Shown: piece after piece, positions 36,801 through 48,329 of the stretch
Numbering within the stretch: position 1 is the first letter of the stretch
How the letters are laid out: each line of letters begins with the position of its first letter
Source: Acanthopleura granulata
Lineage: Eukaryota > Mollusca > Polyplacophora > Chitonida > Chitonidae
DNA: 64,000 nucleotides
NCBI GenBank assembly: GCA_016165875.1
Contig: JABBOT010000080.1
Location: forward strand, 33,425,364 to 33,489,363
Direction: 5' to 3'
The notes under the pieces: model-generated
The model's database searches: none
What the model was told of the DNA's origin: nothing
The model's input: the letters and a program-made list of their open reading frames with translations, nothing else
Program-made: the position numbers and the translations under genes

Positions 36801-39800
36801 AGTTGTTTCATTTTGAAGTTAGAATTTAGGATGTTAAATTCTCAGAATGTTGTGATAAGAAATGTGCAGCTTGTTCTATATTTAGGGGACTGCCGTGGCT
36901 CCATCGGTTAGCGCGCTATCACAGCACAATGACACGAAGCCTCCCACCGATGCGGTTGCTGTGAGTTCAAGACCAATTCATGCTGGCTTCCTCTCCGGCC
37001 ATTCGTGGGAATGTCTGCCAGCAAACTGCGGATGGTCATGGGTTTCCCCTGGGCTCTGCCTGCTTTCCTTCCACCATAATGCTGGCCGCCGTTGTATTAG
37101 TGAAATGTTCTTGAGTACAGTGTAAAACACCAATCAAATAAATAAATAAATAAATGTTCTGTATTTATTTTTTAAGTGCCAAATCCAGCTCATGCTGGCT
37201 TCCTCTTTGGCCAGAAGTGGGCAGGTCTGCCAGCAACCTGCGAATGGTCGTGGGTTTTCACAGGGCTCTGCCCAGATTCCCCCCATCATAATGCAGGTGT
37301 GCTGCTGACGTATAGTGAAATATTCTTAGTACATGGTAAAACAACAATGAAATAAATAGTAAATGAATGAGGGGAAAAAAAAAATCACCTTTTTTTTTGT
37401 TTCTCCAGGACGCCACCAGGCTTTGGTATATGTAAAGTGTAAAATATAAAGTGACATTAATTCCCATGCTGAATGAACTTAATACCTTGCTTTATACCTG
37501 TGTTGTGTTGCAGGCCGCACAATGTTTGTGATACCATTCAGTATGGGTCCAGTGGGATCTCCCTTGTCCAAAATTGGCGTTCAGCTGACTGACTCGGCCT
37601 ATGTGGTGGTCAGTATGAGGGTGATGACAAGGATGGGTTCACAAGTACTCGATGCTCTTGGGGATAGCGACTTTGTCAAGTGCCTTCATTCTGTTGGGGT
37701 GCCATTACCAACCAGTAGTAAGTCCTGGTTAATTGTGAAAACAGAAATTGTCGAGACCTAGCAAAATATACAATTTGATGGTGACCAGTTTGATTTGGCT
37801 TGAATTTTCCCTGTCAGGTGCTGGATACCCCATGGCTGTCTGGAGGGAAATATTGTGACTTGTTGAATATGTGGATTGGTTTATTGTTTCCCTGCAGACG
37901 TAACATTTGTTCCAGTTGATGTGAATTGAATTCTCATCAGAGCAAAATGCAACACCAGCGTAAATTGAAGCCATTTCTTCTAACTGGGACCCCATTCATG
38001 ACTTCCTGGTTTGAACATGTTCTTACAAAAACATGGATGAACCATTGCTGATGTGATGCTAAGCCGTAATTATTCATTCATTCTAGCTGTAGGTTTAGTC
38101 AAATGTTTGCTTTCCTTTTATTTCCTTTCTTCTGTATTTGTCATCTTTTTTTCACTGTTTGCTTTTCACTCACAAAGTTCAAATGTTTTGTTTTCCCGCT
38201 TTATAGTAAAACCATCCAGGTCACGTTCCACAAACAGTAGGTAGAGGGTGGATAAATGTGTTGTCTATCAGAACAGAATCTGTGTAGTAAATAACTTCAC
38301 TTTAATTACCGTTTTAAATCAGGCATGTTTTATAAAACTCTATCGATGGTGTTTGGATTTAGCAAAACAAAACTTCATGGCAGAACCCCTGCCCCTTTCC
38401 CTTTGTGGTGACCCTGAACATTTAAATTCTTAATTTTCATGGTGATTGATATTGTGATCGTTGATGTGACATTTTGTATAACTTTTGTCTTTTCTGTGAA
38501 TGTTATGTGTACTAAAACAATCTGGATTTGGATTCACATGCGGTTTATGGCCTGTCTGTTGAAGACACAAAATTGACTCTTCCTTTTTCCCCACTGTTGT
38601 CTGGTTTATGTGGATACATGTACAGTAGTAAATGCTGTGATCTTCTGGCCTCTCTCGTATGTATTCTAGTATTCTGTTGACAAATATTCACATGAACGCT
38701 GGTCATTAAGTTAAAAAAAAGAAGTGACAATTGGTATAGCCAGAATAAAAGAAAAATAAAGCAAGATTCTATGTCCAAAATTGGCTTACTTGGCGACTAG
38801 TGTGCTATGGACTGCCTATCATCGTAACATGTAGTGCTATACTCCCAACTAATGCTAAAACCATGAAATATTAAATGCACCTACAATTTTTTGGTAACTA
38901 ATCCCATACTAAAATAATACCCCTTGTGAATGTTCTGCACTCTTCAGCTGTTGTTCTGATCACATTATGGAGTGAATGTCTTGGTTTGTCTCCCTTGACA
39001 TCTAGCTATGTCTGACAGATGATTATCAAACGTTCGGTCTATAGATTTAAATTTTCCCTTACCAAAGAAATTTCTGATTCCTGATGTATTTGCAAAATTG
39101 TTACCTGCTAATAGTTGAAAGTTTTTGATGCAGATGCATTAAGTTTCGTCATTCTTCCTAAAGAATTTGCTGTTCGGCAACAAAATTATTCTCTAGGAAG
39201 GCAATTGAGAGCAATAAGAGATGGTTGTTTGGTTCATATGAAAGTAAAGTAAGGATGATGTGAAGAAACCATGTGCCTACATTAGGCCTTGTCAGTATAA
39301 ATTTTTGTAATGCTCTTATTTTTGACATTTTCAGAGGGCCTTGTGAACAACTGGCCATGTAATCCCAAAAGAACCATCATAGCTCACATTCCAGAAAGCA
39401 ATGAGATCTGCTCATACGGCAGCGGATATGGAGGCAACTCACTCTTAGGCAAGAAGTGTTTCTCACTCCGCTTAGGGTCTATCATGGCAAAGCATGAGGG
39501 ATGGCTGGCAGAACACATGCTGGTGAGTTCTACCCATATACTTCCTATATTAAGATACAGTTCATTCTCCTAGGTACTTTTCAGAGTGAAACACCTGTTA
39601 ATCGAGGTATAAACCACAGCCAACTGTTTAAAATACATAATCAGTCCTGCTTACCATTTTACTTCGCCATGCTCATTTTGATAGAAATCACTGTTGTCTT
39701 TTTTTTTTTTCATTTTGAACTGCGACAAGCATCTGCTATGTCTGTTGGTCAAATTTTTTACACTCTTTCTTTTGACATGGGTTAATCAGTTAACAATTGC

Positions 39801-42800
39801 TGTATGACAGATTTTTGTAGTTAATAATTGTGTATTCCATATATCTCTTCGACAAAACTGAAAAGATTTTATGAATTCTGAATTTATACTTGCAGATTTT
39901 AGGTATAGAGAATCCTAAAGGGGAAAAGAAATATGTGGCTGCGGCCTTCCCCAGTGCCTGCGGTAAAACCAACCTGGCCATGATGAATCCCTCGGTGCCA
40001 GGCTACAAGGTCACCTGCGTGGGAGACGACATTGCCTGGATGAGGTTTGACGACCATGGACAGCTCAGAGCCATCAACCCAGAAGCTGGCTTCTTTGGGG
40101 TTGCGCCAGGTGAGTCCGCCTTACCCTATGTATAAATGCTCAGTGGCTTTGTGTTGAATGTAAGGGAGAAGTTTGTGTGTAAATGATAGTCAGTGACCAT
40201 CTAAATTCTATTGCCGGTCAACAGATGTGCTACTTGTGAGTGAATGTTGTAGTGTAATTTGAACTTTTAGTTCAGTTTGTATGGCTTCTGTAAATTCCTG
40301 AAAAAGAAACTACACTTAAACAGTAGGGTGATATATTGTTACTCAAAGGTAGTTACCAGAAATTTTACCTCAGGTTAAGCAGCTATGCTGAGATGTGGTG
40401 ACAGTAATATTCTTTAACTTGATTTATATTCTGGTGTGGTTGTTTATATCACTATAATAGAACTTTGTGTTTGTAAACGCTGGATGTTTTGCCATGCTGG
40501 GGCCTCCGTGGCTCAATTGGTTAGCGCGCTAATGCAGTGCGATGACCGAAGCCTCCCATCAATGTGGTCGCTGTGAGTTCAAGCCCAGTTCATGCTGGCT
40601 TCCTCTCTGGCCGTACATGAGAAGGTCTGCCAGCAACCTGCAGATGGTCATGGGTTTCCCCTGGGATCTGCCCAGTTTCCTCCCAAAATAGTGCTGGCCG
40701 CCGTCATATAAGTGAAATATTCTTCAATATGACGTAAAACACCAAGCAAATAAATAAATAGATTTTGCCATGTCTTTTTGTTCTTCTGATCAAGCCTTAA
40801 TCAATTATTCATTCCAGGCACATCTGCTAAAACAAATCCAAATGCCATGGCAACAATCCAGAAGAACACACTATTCACAAATGTGGCAGAGACCAGTGAT
40901 GGTGGATTTTTCTGGGAGGGATTAGAAGAAGAAATTCCCAAATTTGTCTCCATCAAATCCTGGCTGGGAGTCAGTGATTGGTCACCAGAGAGCAAGAAAA
41001 ACTCAGCCCATCCTAACTCCAGGTAAGTGAGGTGAAATTCAGACTGTTTCACCGTGAGGGGGTCATGTTGCCTGAAAAGTCCTGTTTGTATGCCATATTG
41101 TATTTGATAGGGTACTCACTAGGTAAAGAATAGTTTGTATCAGTTTATGGTGGAAATTGACAGTCTTGGTTTTAGGTGTCGTGGTTTAGTGTAAGCAGAC
41201 TGAATAAAACTGCTTTGACATCTTCCTGCTATACAATAAGGTACTTTTTACACCAAGGAAATAAATGTATAAATCCAGCCATGAAATATTTTGATGAAGT
41301 TGTGTGTGTTTCGCTGCCCAGATTCTGTACTCCTGCAAATCAGTGCCCGATCATGGACGACCACTGGGAGGACCCTGCTGGGGTGCCAATCTCCGCCATC
41401 ATTTTTGGAGGCAGGCGACCTGCAGGTATGAAATAACCTCTGTATAGGAAAGCAGAAGAAACTGCTCTAGTCTTTAAGCAATTGGTACATCACGTTTGCT
41501 CTCTTTGCTATCTGTTTGATCTTCCAAGTTGGTTTTGCATTTCTGCAGCTTCATCATCTGTTCTCCCTATTCTTGATGTGCCTTTGATAGTTTGGCCACG
41601 TGTGTTTGTGAGTTTAACTAGCCTTGATTGATTGGGACATCCTGTCCAGTTCTCATATATTCGACTCGTGTTCCGTTTACTCAACATTTTTACTGTTTCT
41701 GTATACATATGAATATTCATTCCATACCAAACTAGGTAGACATAACAAACCTGACTTGATCAGAATTCCGATAGCTGCGTTTTGTACTGTTGCAGGTGTA
41801 CCTTTGGTATATGAGTCATTTGACTGGAATCATGGTGTATTTGTGGGAGCCAGCATGAGGTCAGAGGCCACTGCTGCTGCAGAACACAAAGGTGAGGTAG
41901 ACTTCAACAACTCACACACCTTTATAACAATTTACATTAGTACTAAGTAATTCTGATTACACTTTTCAAATTAGCTGTCCAGTCATGATTATGATACCTG
42001 TGTGCAAGAGGATGGTAATTGTGGGTTTGAGCTACATACCCTAATTTTTCAACCCCTGCTGAAAGCAATATCTCAATATTTTCCTGGAGAACTGTAGGGT
42101 ATAGAGAAGCAATTCTTATGGTTATATGGTTATATATACAGACATCATTTTTGGCTTCATTTTTACAATGACTGTATGCATACACTACCCTTTCAAAACT
42201 GCTTTAATGATTGAAATGGTTGAAAATTTACAGTATATATGCTGGCCTACCATTCGGATGAGTCTTACAACCAAGTCATTGTGGGCTTTATCTTAAATAT
42301 GCATTTGATTCATAATACTTAAAACCTCAAGGAGGCCTCAATGGTTCATACACTTAAAGAACTGAATATCTTCACCTCTGAGCATGCGAGTTGGAAACCT
42401 GGACCCACTGTTTTGACTTAGGCTTTTAGTAAGGAGGTATTTCACTTAGTTGCCAAAGGTCGGTGGTTTACTCCAGGCAGCAGGCACTCCTCAACTCATA
42501 AACCTGACCACCTGCAGGTGAAATATTCTTGAGTATACCAATCAAATAAGTAAATATTTTTCTGTTGTTCAATTTCAGGCAAAGTAATAATGCATGACCC
42601 ATTTGCCATGAGACCTTTCTTTGGTTACAATTTCGGCCACTATATGAAGCATTGGCTGTGTTTGAAGAAGCGACCTAATGCGACCATGCCAAAAATCTTC
42701 CATGTCAACTGGTTCCGTAAGAACGACGAAGGGAAATTCATTTGGCCAGGTTTTGGGGAGAATGTTCGTGTCTTGGACTGGATTTGTCGCCGAGTTGACG

Positions 42801-43042
42801 GAGAGGACATTGCGGAGAAGAGCATGATCGGTTATGTGCCGAAACCAGACTCCCTTTTGATGGACGGATTGACAGGAAGTGTAGACATGGAAGCCCTCTT
42901 TGACCTGCCCAAGGAATTCTGGGAACAGGAAGTCAAGGATGTCAGGAAATACCTTGAAGAACAAGTGAATGAAGACGTTCCAGATGAGATCTGGGAAGAG
43001 TTAGAGAAGCTGCACTCGCGTGTGGAGTCTGCCAAATTGTAA
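30867..43042 (+). CDS. PEPCK: Phosphoenolpyruvate carboxykinase (GTP), PEPCK-A, probable mitochondrial form
   Basis: Converts oxaloacetate and GTP to phosphoenolpyruvate, GDP and CO2. Exons: 30867-30895, 35865-36116, 36507-36691, 37514-37717, 39335-39522, 39896-40109, 40818-41022, 41322-41425, 41796-41891 and 42579-43042; all phases agree and give 646 aa, close to mitochondrial PEPCKs. The N-terminus '[20 protein letters not shown]' is basic and amphipathic, with one acidic residue, like a mitochondrial presequence. Catalytic signatures: '[14 protein letters not shown]', '[15 protein letters not shown]', P-loop 'FPSACGKTN' at about 304-312 with the reactive Cys308, metal/nucleotide motif 'GDDIAWM' at 329-335, '[14 protein letters not shown]', '[13 protein letters not shown]' and 'FHVNWFRK'. 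The last exon (464 bp) spans a region that PEPCK-B splits into three. Intron 1 is nearly 5 kb. Nothing is broken. Start choice between this exon and 29555 is unresolved. Confidence 0.93.
31800..32250 (+). repeat. SINE interrupted by another repeat
   Basis: Head and core: 'GGTCAGCACGTTAGAACAGC', 'GTGAGTTCAAGTTCAGC', 'AAGGTCTGCCAACAACCTGC' (31810-31946). The family tail 'GTGAAATATTCTCGAGTGGG' plus 'CGTAAAACACCTATGAAATAAATA' only resumes at 32191. The 31970-32187 filler matches a separate repeat at 33963-34192. Confidence 0.7.
33963..34192 (+). repeat. Dispersed repeat, second copy of the 31970-32187 filler
   Basis: Shares with 31970-32187 the ordered phrases 'GCGGAACAGTTTTCATTTTC' / 'GCGGAACGATTTTCATTTTC', 'TGACAATTTCTGGCATAAAA', 'GGGGTAAAAT' / 'GGGGTATAAAATGGCA', 'GGTGGTGA' and a final 'TTACCT'. 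No coding capacity; family unknown. Confidence 0.7.
35361..35582 (+). repeat. tRNA-derived SINE, head and core
   Basis: 'GGGCCTCCATGGCCGAGGGG' 'GTTAGCGTGCTAGTGCAG' (A-box region), 'GCTGTGATTTCATGCTCAGC' and 'TGCCCATTGTGTAAGTGAAAT'. More diverged core than other copies; the AAATAA tail is lost. In intron 1 of PEPCK-A. Confidence 0.75.
35622..35830 (+). repeat. Second-type SINE-like element
   Basis: Contains a B-box-like 'GTTTGAGTCCAG' and the core 'GATTGTCATGTACCCAGCAA...GTGGTGGTTTGC', ending near 'AACACGAGTATAATAAATGA'. It ends about 35 bp before the acceptor of PEPCK-A exon 2. A diverged relative may lie at 4300-4490. Confidence 0.45.
36884..37155 (+). repeat. Full-length tRNA-derived SINE
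   Basis: Head 'GCCGTGGCTCCATCGGTTAG' plus 'CGCGCTATCACAGC', B-box 'GTGAGTTCAAGACC', core 'CCAGCAAACTGCGGATGGTC', 'CCATAATGCTGGCCGCCG', then 'GTGAAATGTTCTTGAGTA', 'GTGTAAAACACCAATC' and an (AAATA)n tail. In the PEPCK-A intron 36692-37513. Confidence 0.9.
37186..37375 (+). repeat. 5'-truncated tRNA-derived SINE
   Basis: Starts at 'CTCATGCTGGCTTCCTC' and carries 'GTCTGCCAGCAACCTGCG', 'CATCATAATGCAGG', 'GTGAAATATTCTTAGTA' and an AAATAAATAG tail. It follows the previous copy after only 30 bp. Confidence 0.85.
40499..40760 (+). repeat. Full-length tRNA-derived SINE (best copy)
   Basis: The tRNA-like head has A-box 'TGGCTCAATTGGTTAGCGC' and B-box 'GTGAGTTCAAGCCC'. The core is 'GGTCTGCCAGCAACCTGCAG' and 'TGCTGGCCGCCG'; the tail is 'GTGAAATATTCTTCAATA', 'GACGTAAAACACCAAGC', (AAATAAATA). 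It is the best reference for the family in this window and lies in the PEPCK-A intron 40110-40817. Confidence 0.92.
42330..42556 (+). repeat. SINE-like element with the same tail but a different body
   Basis: Begins 'GGAGGCCTCAATGGTTCATA', includes 'AAGGTCGGTGGTTTACTCCA' and 'CATAAACCTGACCACC', and ends with the shared 'GTGAAATATTCTTGAGTA' and 'ACCAATCAAATAAG'. Distinct body, common 3' end: either a subfamily or a composite. Confidence 0.6.
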
Positions 43043-44632
43043 CACATATCAGCCGTAGATGTTTCAGGTTGAACTTCAGTTGGGGAAGTGCCATCATCTC
43101 AATTGTTGAAGTGCCTTTGTGACTTTGACACACAGAATCTGAGCTTGTACTCAAGTATTTACATGTGTGACAGTGGGAGACAGGATGCTTCATTATGCCC
43201 ATGAGACTGCTCAGTTTGTAGGCCTGACCATTGGCTATCATATATGAACATAATGCTTGTGCACAGGAGCAAAGGTTGGTAGTGTTTACACAGGAACCAA
43301 TACATCTGTGTTACTCATTTCTAAGTTACAAACCCTATAATCATCCACATATTTGGTTTGTTATTAGGCATGTTAGGCTAACAGTGGTCATTTCACTTTA
43401 TATGGTCACCAGCTTTGAAATATTTTGCATTGATTGAAAAGCAAGAGCTTTCCAGCATTTTTAACTCTGGTCATTTATTTTTTGAAAAGGATTAATTATA
43501 TATTTTTCTATAGACAAATCTGTATTCATGTACATGAAGAACTTTTACTACGTGTTTATGTAAATTGATCATTGGAAAGAGGTCAATTTTATGAAATCTT
43601 TAGTTATGGGCTTGTTATGAGATGATGTTCCCAGCACTGTTGTGAATTCCATTTGGCTAAAAATTCTCAAACATCTTCAACAACCAATTCCAAAGACTGC
43701 TCTACGTTTACAAGTCATAATGTAATCTGTATATGGAACCAAAAAACATGGCCTTTGATCTTAATATAATCTACGTGCATATATTTTTTATTAGTGTTAA
43801 TATATTTGTATATTCAGATGTATTTTTATAGTACTCTTCCTAACTACATGTGCACTTGTCGTAATCATTAAGTTATCCGAATTTAGTCACTTCTGCCAAG
43901 GCTGTAGGATTTACCTGTAAGAACCAGCTACTTTACATTTAGCAGAGACATATGAGATGTGAACTTACGACCCCTAGCATTTAAAACATTTAAATTGATT
44001 TCATATGTACTGGACTGCCTGTGTTGAAAAGGGGGAGGGGTGAAAATTATAGAAGAAAGCAGTTGGGCCAAAAATGTCCAGGCATTACTATTTATTGAAA
44101 AGAATTGTGTCCCTTGATATTTTTTTTTTGTAACACTTTAGGTTGTTTTTGGTTTTGTGATTATTTGATGACCAGAAATTGGAAGAATAACTTAGTGAAA
44201 AAAAAATGAGATCTCTGCTGTGAGTGCCATACCTTCATCCTACTCTAACAGCTTTAATATTTTATAGTGTGAACTTTATACAAAATACATGTATTTAAGG
44301 ATTTGAACTTCCTCCCAAAAATGTTTTGAATGAAAGCTTCGAGTCTCACATACTGAGGTTTTATTTTTGGAAAAAATATTTATATGGTGTTTGCTTGTGC
44401 ATATGTTCATCTCTTATGTCATCAGTATTTTATGGGCAATGCCCCAGGTCTGGTACCATCAGATACTGTAATCGTTCAATTTTTAAATTTTACTGCTGTC
44501 TGAAACTTGATGTACAGAGAGATTTGGGGGTGGTCATTTTTTTCTTTTAAATGTTTCATTAGAGGAAGTTAACAGTTGTGAAACCTGTGATGTTAGACTG
44601 TCAAAAATATTCAAATTTATGTATCCATGCAG

Positions 44633-44638
44633 AATAAA
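44633..44638 (+). terminator. Polyadenylation signal of PEPCK-A
   Basis: AATAAA 1.59 kb after the stop at 43042, in an AT-rich 3' UTR without ORFs. It is the clearest hexamer before the promoter of PEPCK-B. Confidence 0.55.
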
Positions 44639-45538
44639 TTACTATTATCAATAGTGCCTCCTACGACTTGTGTTACTGTGTACATTTAATTTTTGTGAGC
44701 TGGAACATACAAGTTATGGATTCCATCCCAGGCCTGGTTAAAAAAATGATGTCCGTTATCACCGCTCTCATTCTCCGTAGGAGCCAGAAAATCTGCTGGG
44801 GTCAATTCAACAGTCTTACATTTGTTGAGGACTGCTTGTCTTCAGTGAATATGGTGTGCCAGTCACTTACATCACACATTGGAAAGAAGAAAAAATGTTA
44901 AACACCCTCCATGGAGACAGGAATGGTTGACTGATGTGTAAGGCTAGCTCTGGTCTTCTGCTCAGTTTTTATTGTTGGGTAGCCTAAAATTCGTTCCAAT
45001 GTGATGGTTTGAGTATAGCTGACAGGTATCAGTAATTTGTTTTTGAGCACGAGTGCGATTATCACATCCCATTCTGAAAATCTGGAGTGTGATTTGCACA
45101 CCTAGGTTCATACTCGCCAGGGTTCATTATTTCTGGCGTGTTACTAGCACACCTGTATTTTGATTCAGGAGTGTGCTGGGTGTGTGTGATAACACGCTTC
45201 AAGTACGAATTAACCTTTGCAGTTAAATTGTAAAATATCTGCCCTGGTTCCAAATAAGAATCAGAAATCTGTTGGCAGGAATTTATTAGCAATTCTTTGT
45301 AAATAAATGTACATATGCATGCGCGTAATCAGAATCAAACAGGCTCATTTGTGGCCGTTAAAATAAAATGAACCATTACGCTTTACAGACGTCATTGGTA
45401 GCAAAAGTGTGCTCAAAACACCATTCAACCGTATTGCCAGAAATGCAAGGAAAAATCCAGATCTTTCAGATCGGTCTAGTTTCGCGGGGTAAACAGAAAC
45501 AGTGGCGCACGTGCGTTTCTGGCGTGTAAACAAACCTC

Positions 45539-45639
45539 AGGTCAAATGCAAAGAGGTCAAGTGCCGGTCAACAACCGTGGAGGTCATCGCGTCACGTAGG
45601 CCAACTCGTTCCTTTCCCCATGCTATAAGGCCATATAAA
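45539..45639 (+). promoter_or_regulatory. PEPCK-B promoter: three AGGTCA sites, CRE-like site, TATA box
   Basis: AGGTCA hexamers on the plus strand at 45539-45544, 45554-45559 and 45581-45586, plus a GGTCA at 45566. CGTCA (TGACG on the minus strand) is at 45590-45594, and ATATAAAA at 45632-45639. Nuclear-receptor half-sites and cAMP elements are the known control sites of mammalian PEPCK promoters. Initiation would fall near 45662. Confidence 0.6.
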
Positions 45640-45661
45640 ACGAGAAACGGACGAGTGCAGT

Positions 45662-45761
45662 GTCTGTCAAGGTTATAAACTCGGCTTCAACGTGTACCTG
45701 AACAAGGACGTTTGATCAGACCGCAGCAGGACTCGCCGAGGGAAGAAGCAGCATCGGGCAG
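45662..45761 (+). other. Non-coding first exon (5' UTR) of PEPCK-B
   Basis: Starts about 25-30 bp after the TATA box and ends 'GGGCAG' before GTGAGT at 45762. It contains no ATG. The next exon begins at 51417, one base before the start codon. Exact 5' end is estimated from the TATA position. Confidence 0.55.
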
Positions 45762-46373
45762 GTGAGTTCGGTGTTAAGGCTAGGGAGGCTTTGCTCCACA
45801 CGAACGCATACGGTGCCATGTTGTTATGAGCGGTGAAGAAGTCGTTGCCGATTGCATGATTGTCATTGTCTGTTTACCGCCCAGCATGTTTGCAATATTT
45901 TTCCTCTCGGTTTGCGGAAGTGCACTTCCTGGCCTACACCAGAATCCTCCGCTAAACATTGATTCCTTTCAGCTTTGTCTTTGCTGTTTTAAGAATGGCA
46001 GCAAAAAATTAATGTTGTACACACAGGCGGTGAATGACACATTACATGGAATTGCACCGATAAATGATTTACAAATATTGATGCTTGACATTTCGAATGT
46101 ATAATTATGTACATGTATTTATGTTGAGCTCACTGTACATAAAACGGCATAAGCGAAAGAAAGAAATGTATGTTGTTTTTGGAATTCAAGTTGTTTTGGA
46201 ATTTCGGTTGTCAGATCTAACCATCTTAATTTCTCAATCCTTTTCTGCCATTTACAATAATTTACACGGTGAATAAAGTGCTGCATGCTCCATCACAGAA
46301 GGTGTCTGTTAAGGAAGGTCTGATACCCTGCACCTTGTGCTCAGCAATGTAGCTTACGGAAGGCGGGAGACCT

Positions 46374-47207
46374 GGGCCCGGTTTCATGAACCATACTGAG
46401 TGCAAAGTAGCACTTAGCTAGGAATTCGTAAAGTTCAGGTTGTTGAGCGTGGCGCTTCTGTATGACGTCATTATTTGCTCATGGTCATGTGCCTGTGCTG
46501 TGTTTTCATTGGTTGAGAATTGGAATTTTTTATTGTATGAAAAAAAAAAAAGGGTTACAAAAGCCATGGTCTGTTCAGTACCGGAAGTCTTATGATGATA
46601 CTGTCATGTGTTTATCGCACTGATCACACATAGGTGTATGTAAACTTTCTGTATGTGTTAGTTTGAAGTTTCTGGAGACAATCACTGGGTTTGAACTCCT
46701 CGCACACATGGATGTGGATCTGTAGTTACACGTCTGTCCCACTACACCATTTGATTGTGTCAAAATGTGTTTTTTAGACATGGTTAAGATAGATGAATTT
46801 AGCAAGGATTCAGTGCGCATGTCATGTGGTTTTGTCGTGTGGACAACATTTGAAAAGGCGATCCTTTATACTACAGTTAGTATTCAGCAAGACTCATTGA
46901 GGGAAGCATGAATGAACTGACATCACATGCCACTTGGAAAACAGCACGCCCATCAACCTCATCTTAACTATAACCCTTAGCTAAATGCACATCCTACCTC
47001 TACAACATGCGTTGTGATGGTAGTTAAGGTAATACATAACTAAGTGCGCTTCATGAAACTGGGGCCAGGCACCGGTTTCATAAAGTGCACTTAGCTAAGT
47101 ATTCCCTGAACTGCCATTACAACATCTGTTGTAGACATAGGAAGTGCACTTACCTAAGTGCTATTTCGCACCACATACACTTCATGAAACCAGGCCCTGA
47201 CTTAAAA
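46374..47207. mobile_element. Fold-back (MITE-like) element cluster
   Basis: 'GGGCCCGGTTTCATGAACC' at 46374 and 'TTCATGAAACTGGGGCC' near 47050-47066 are inverted. Directly after, 'CACCGGTTTCATAAAGTGCA' at 47070 pairs with 'ACACTTCATGAAACCAGGCC' at 47187, making a second short inverted-repeat unit of about 140 bp. Internal 'CACTTAGCTAAGT' phrases are shared by both. No transposase ORF. Confidence 0.6.
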
Positions 47208-48304
47208 AATTAATGTGCAGAGATGTAGAAGAGTTCATGAGCATGTAAATTGTAAATGGAAAAACATAAAAATGCAAGCTTGTTGGTGGCATTTCCTAAG
47301 TGGCAAGTACATGTACTCTAATGCTTTGTACAGCCACCAGTGACAGTTGTGATTGAAGGCAAGGAAGAAATGAATGTTGTTCTTTGGATTTGTTACTTGG
47401 CGCATCTAATTCTTTTTGCGCATTGTTTGCCACAACTTTAGTGGCTGTGCTACTCAAATCAGAGCTACCGGTATGGTACACTTTTGCAGCTTCATCTTCA
47501 TGATCCTTGGAGTAATGATCTATTGTCGGCAGTTACAAAGAGAAATCTCATCAAAGGTCACAGTGGCAGATTTCTTCATCTGCAGAACTGTCCACTGTTG
47601 TGTATAGGTGAAATACTGGGTGTTTTGAATAAGACACAAATGAAAATATAAATCAGTATCAAAATTATGCAAGGAAGCCTTTTAGATAGACCTTCGTTGT
47701 CTCTTGCATCAAACAAGGTTAGCTGTGCACCTTATTCAGTGGGCAAATTTTGTTTGGAAGTGCACAGGGCCCCAAAATAGCACATGACAGTTGATCACGA
47801 TTGTTCTCGAAATAGCCAAGGTTTTACAGACAACAGTATGCAATACCGAGACACTTGTGGTAGTTCCTGTCAGTTTGTCAGTTTACCTTTGCATACCCAG
47901 TCTGCAAGATCAACAACATACTGTGGTAACAGCCTGCGGCATGCGACAAGCACTGATAAGGTTCGTAAGTTATGGAGTGAAACATTGAGGAATGCATCAG
48001 GAAAAGGTGAGCAAAATTCAGTCCACAAGCTAATTACCTGTCCAAACTAAATGTACCTTAAAGCAGAGTGTACAGGATTTTTGCCCTGTTATGTTATAAT
48101 TTTGATTATGGTCCTAAGTGTATGGAGAGGACAGGCACTATTTTTGTTGTACTTGACAGGTGAGGTCATTGTCATTCTAGAAGATTCCAGTTATATACGA
48201 ATTTCAAACAGGAGCAAGTGCATCAGGTTGGAACAGATTTAAATACAGCTTAAATGTCCATAAGAAGTACAGTGGTTCCAGCTCCCCGTATGGGTTGTCA
48301 TGTG

Positions 48305-48329
48305 TGACCCAGCTAAGTCAGCTGGGTCA
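48305..48329. repeat. Perfect short inverted repeat
   Basis: TGACCCAGCT and AGCTGGGTCA, 10-bp perfect arms around a 5-bp loop (AAGTC). Could bind a dimeric factor or be chance; in PEPCK-B intron 1. Confidence 0.6.

Noticed and set aside
36895..37125. ORF in a PEPCK-A intron
   Set aside because: It is translation of the full-length SINE at 36884-37155; similar SINE-derived ORFs occur at 22305-22802, 22881-23097 and 35335-35606.
40499..40600. A tRNA gene at the SINE head
   Set aside because: The same head occurs with the same core and tail at several other places, so it is the promoter of a SINE.
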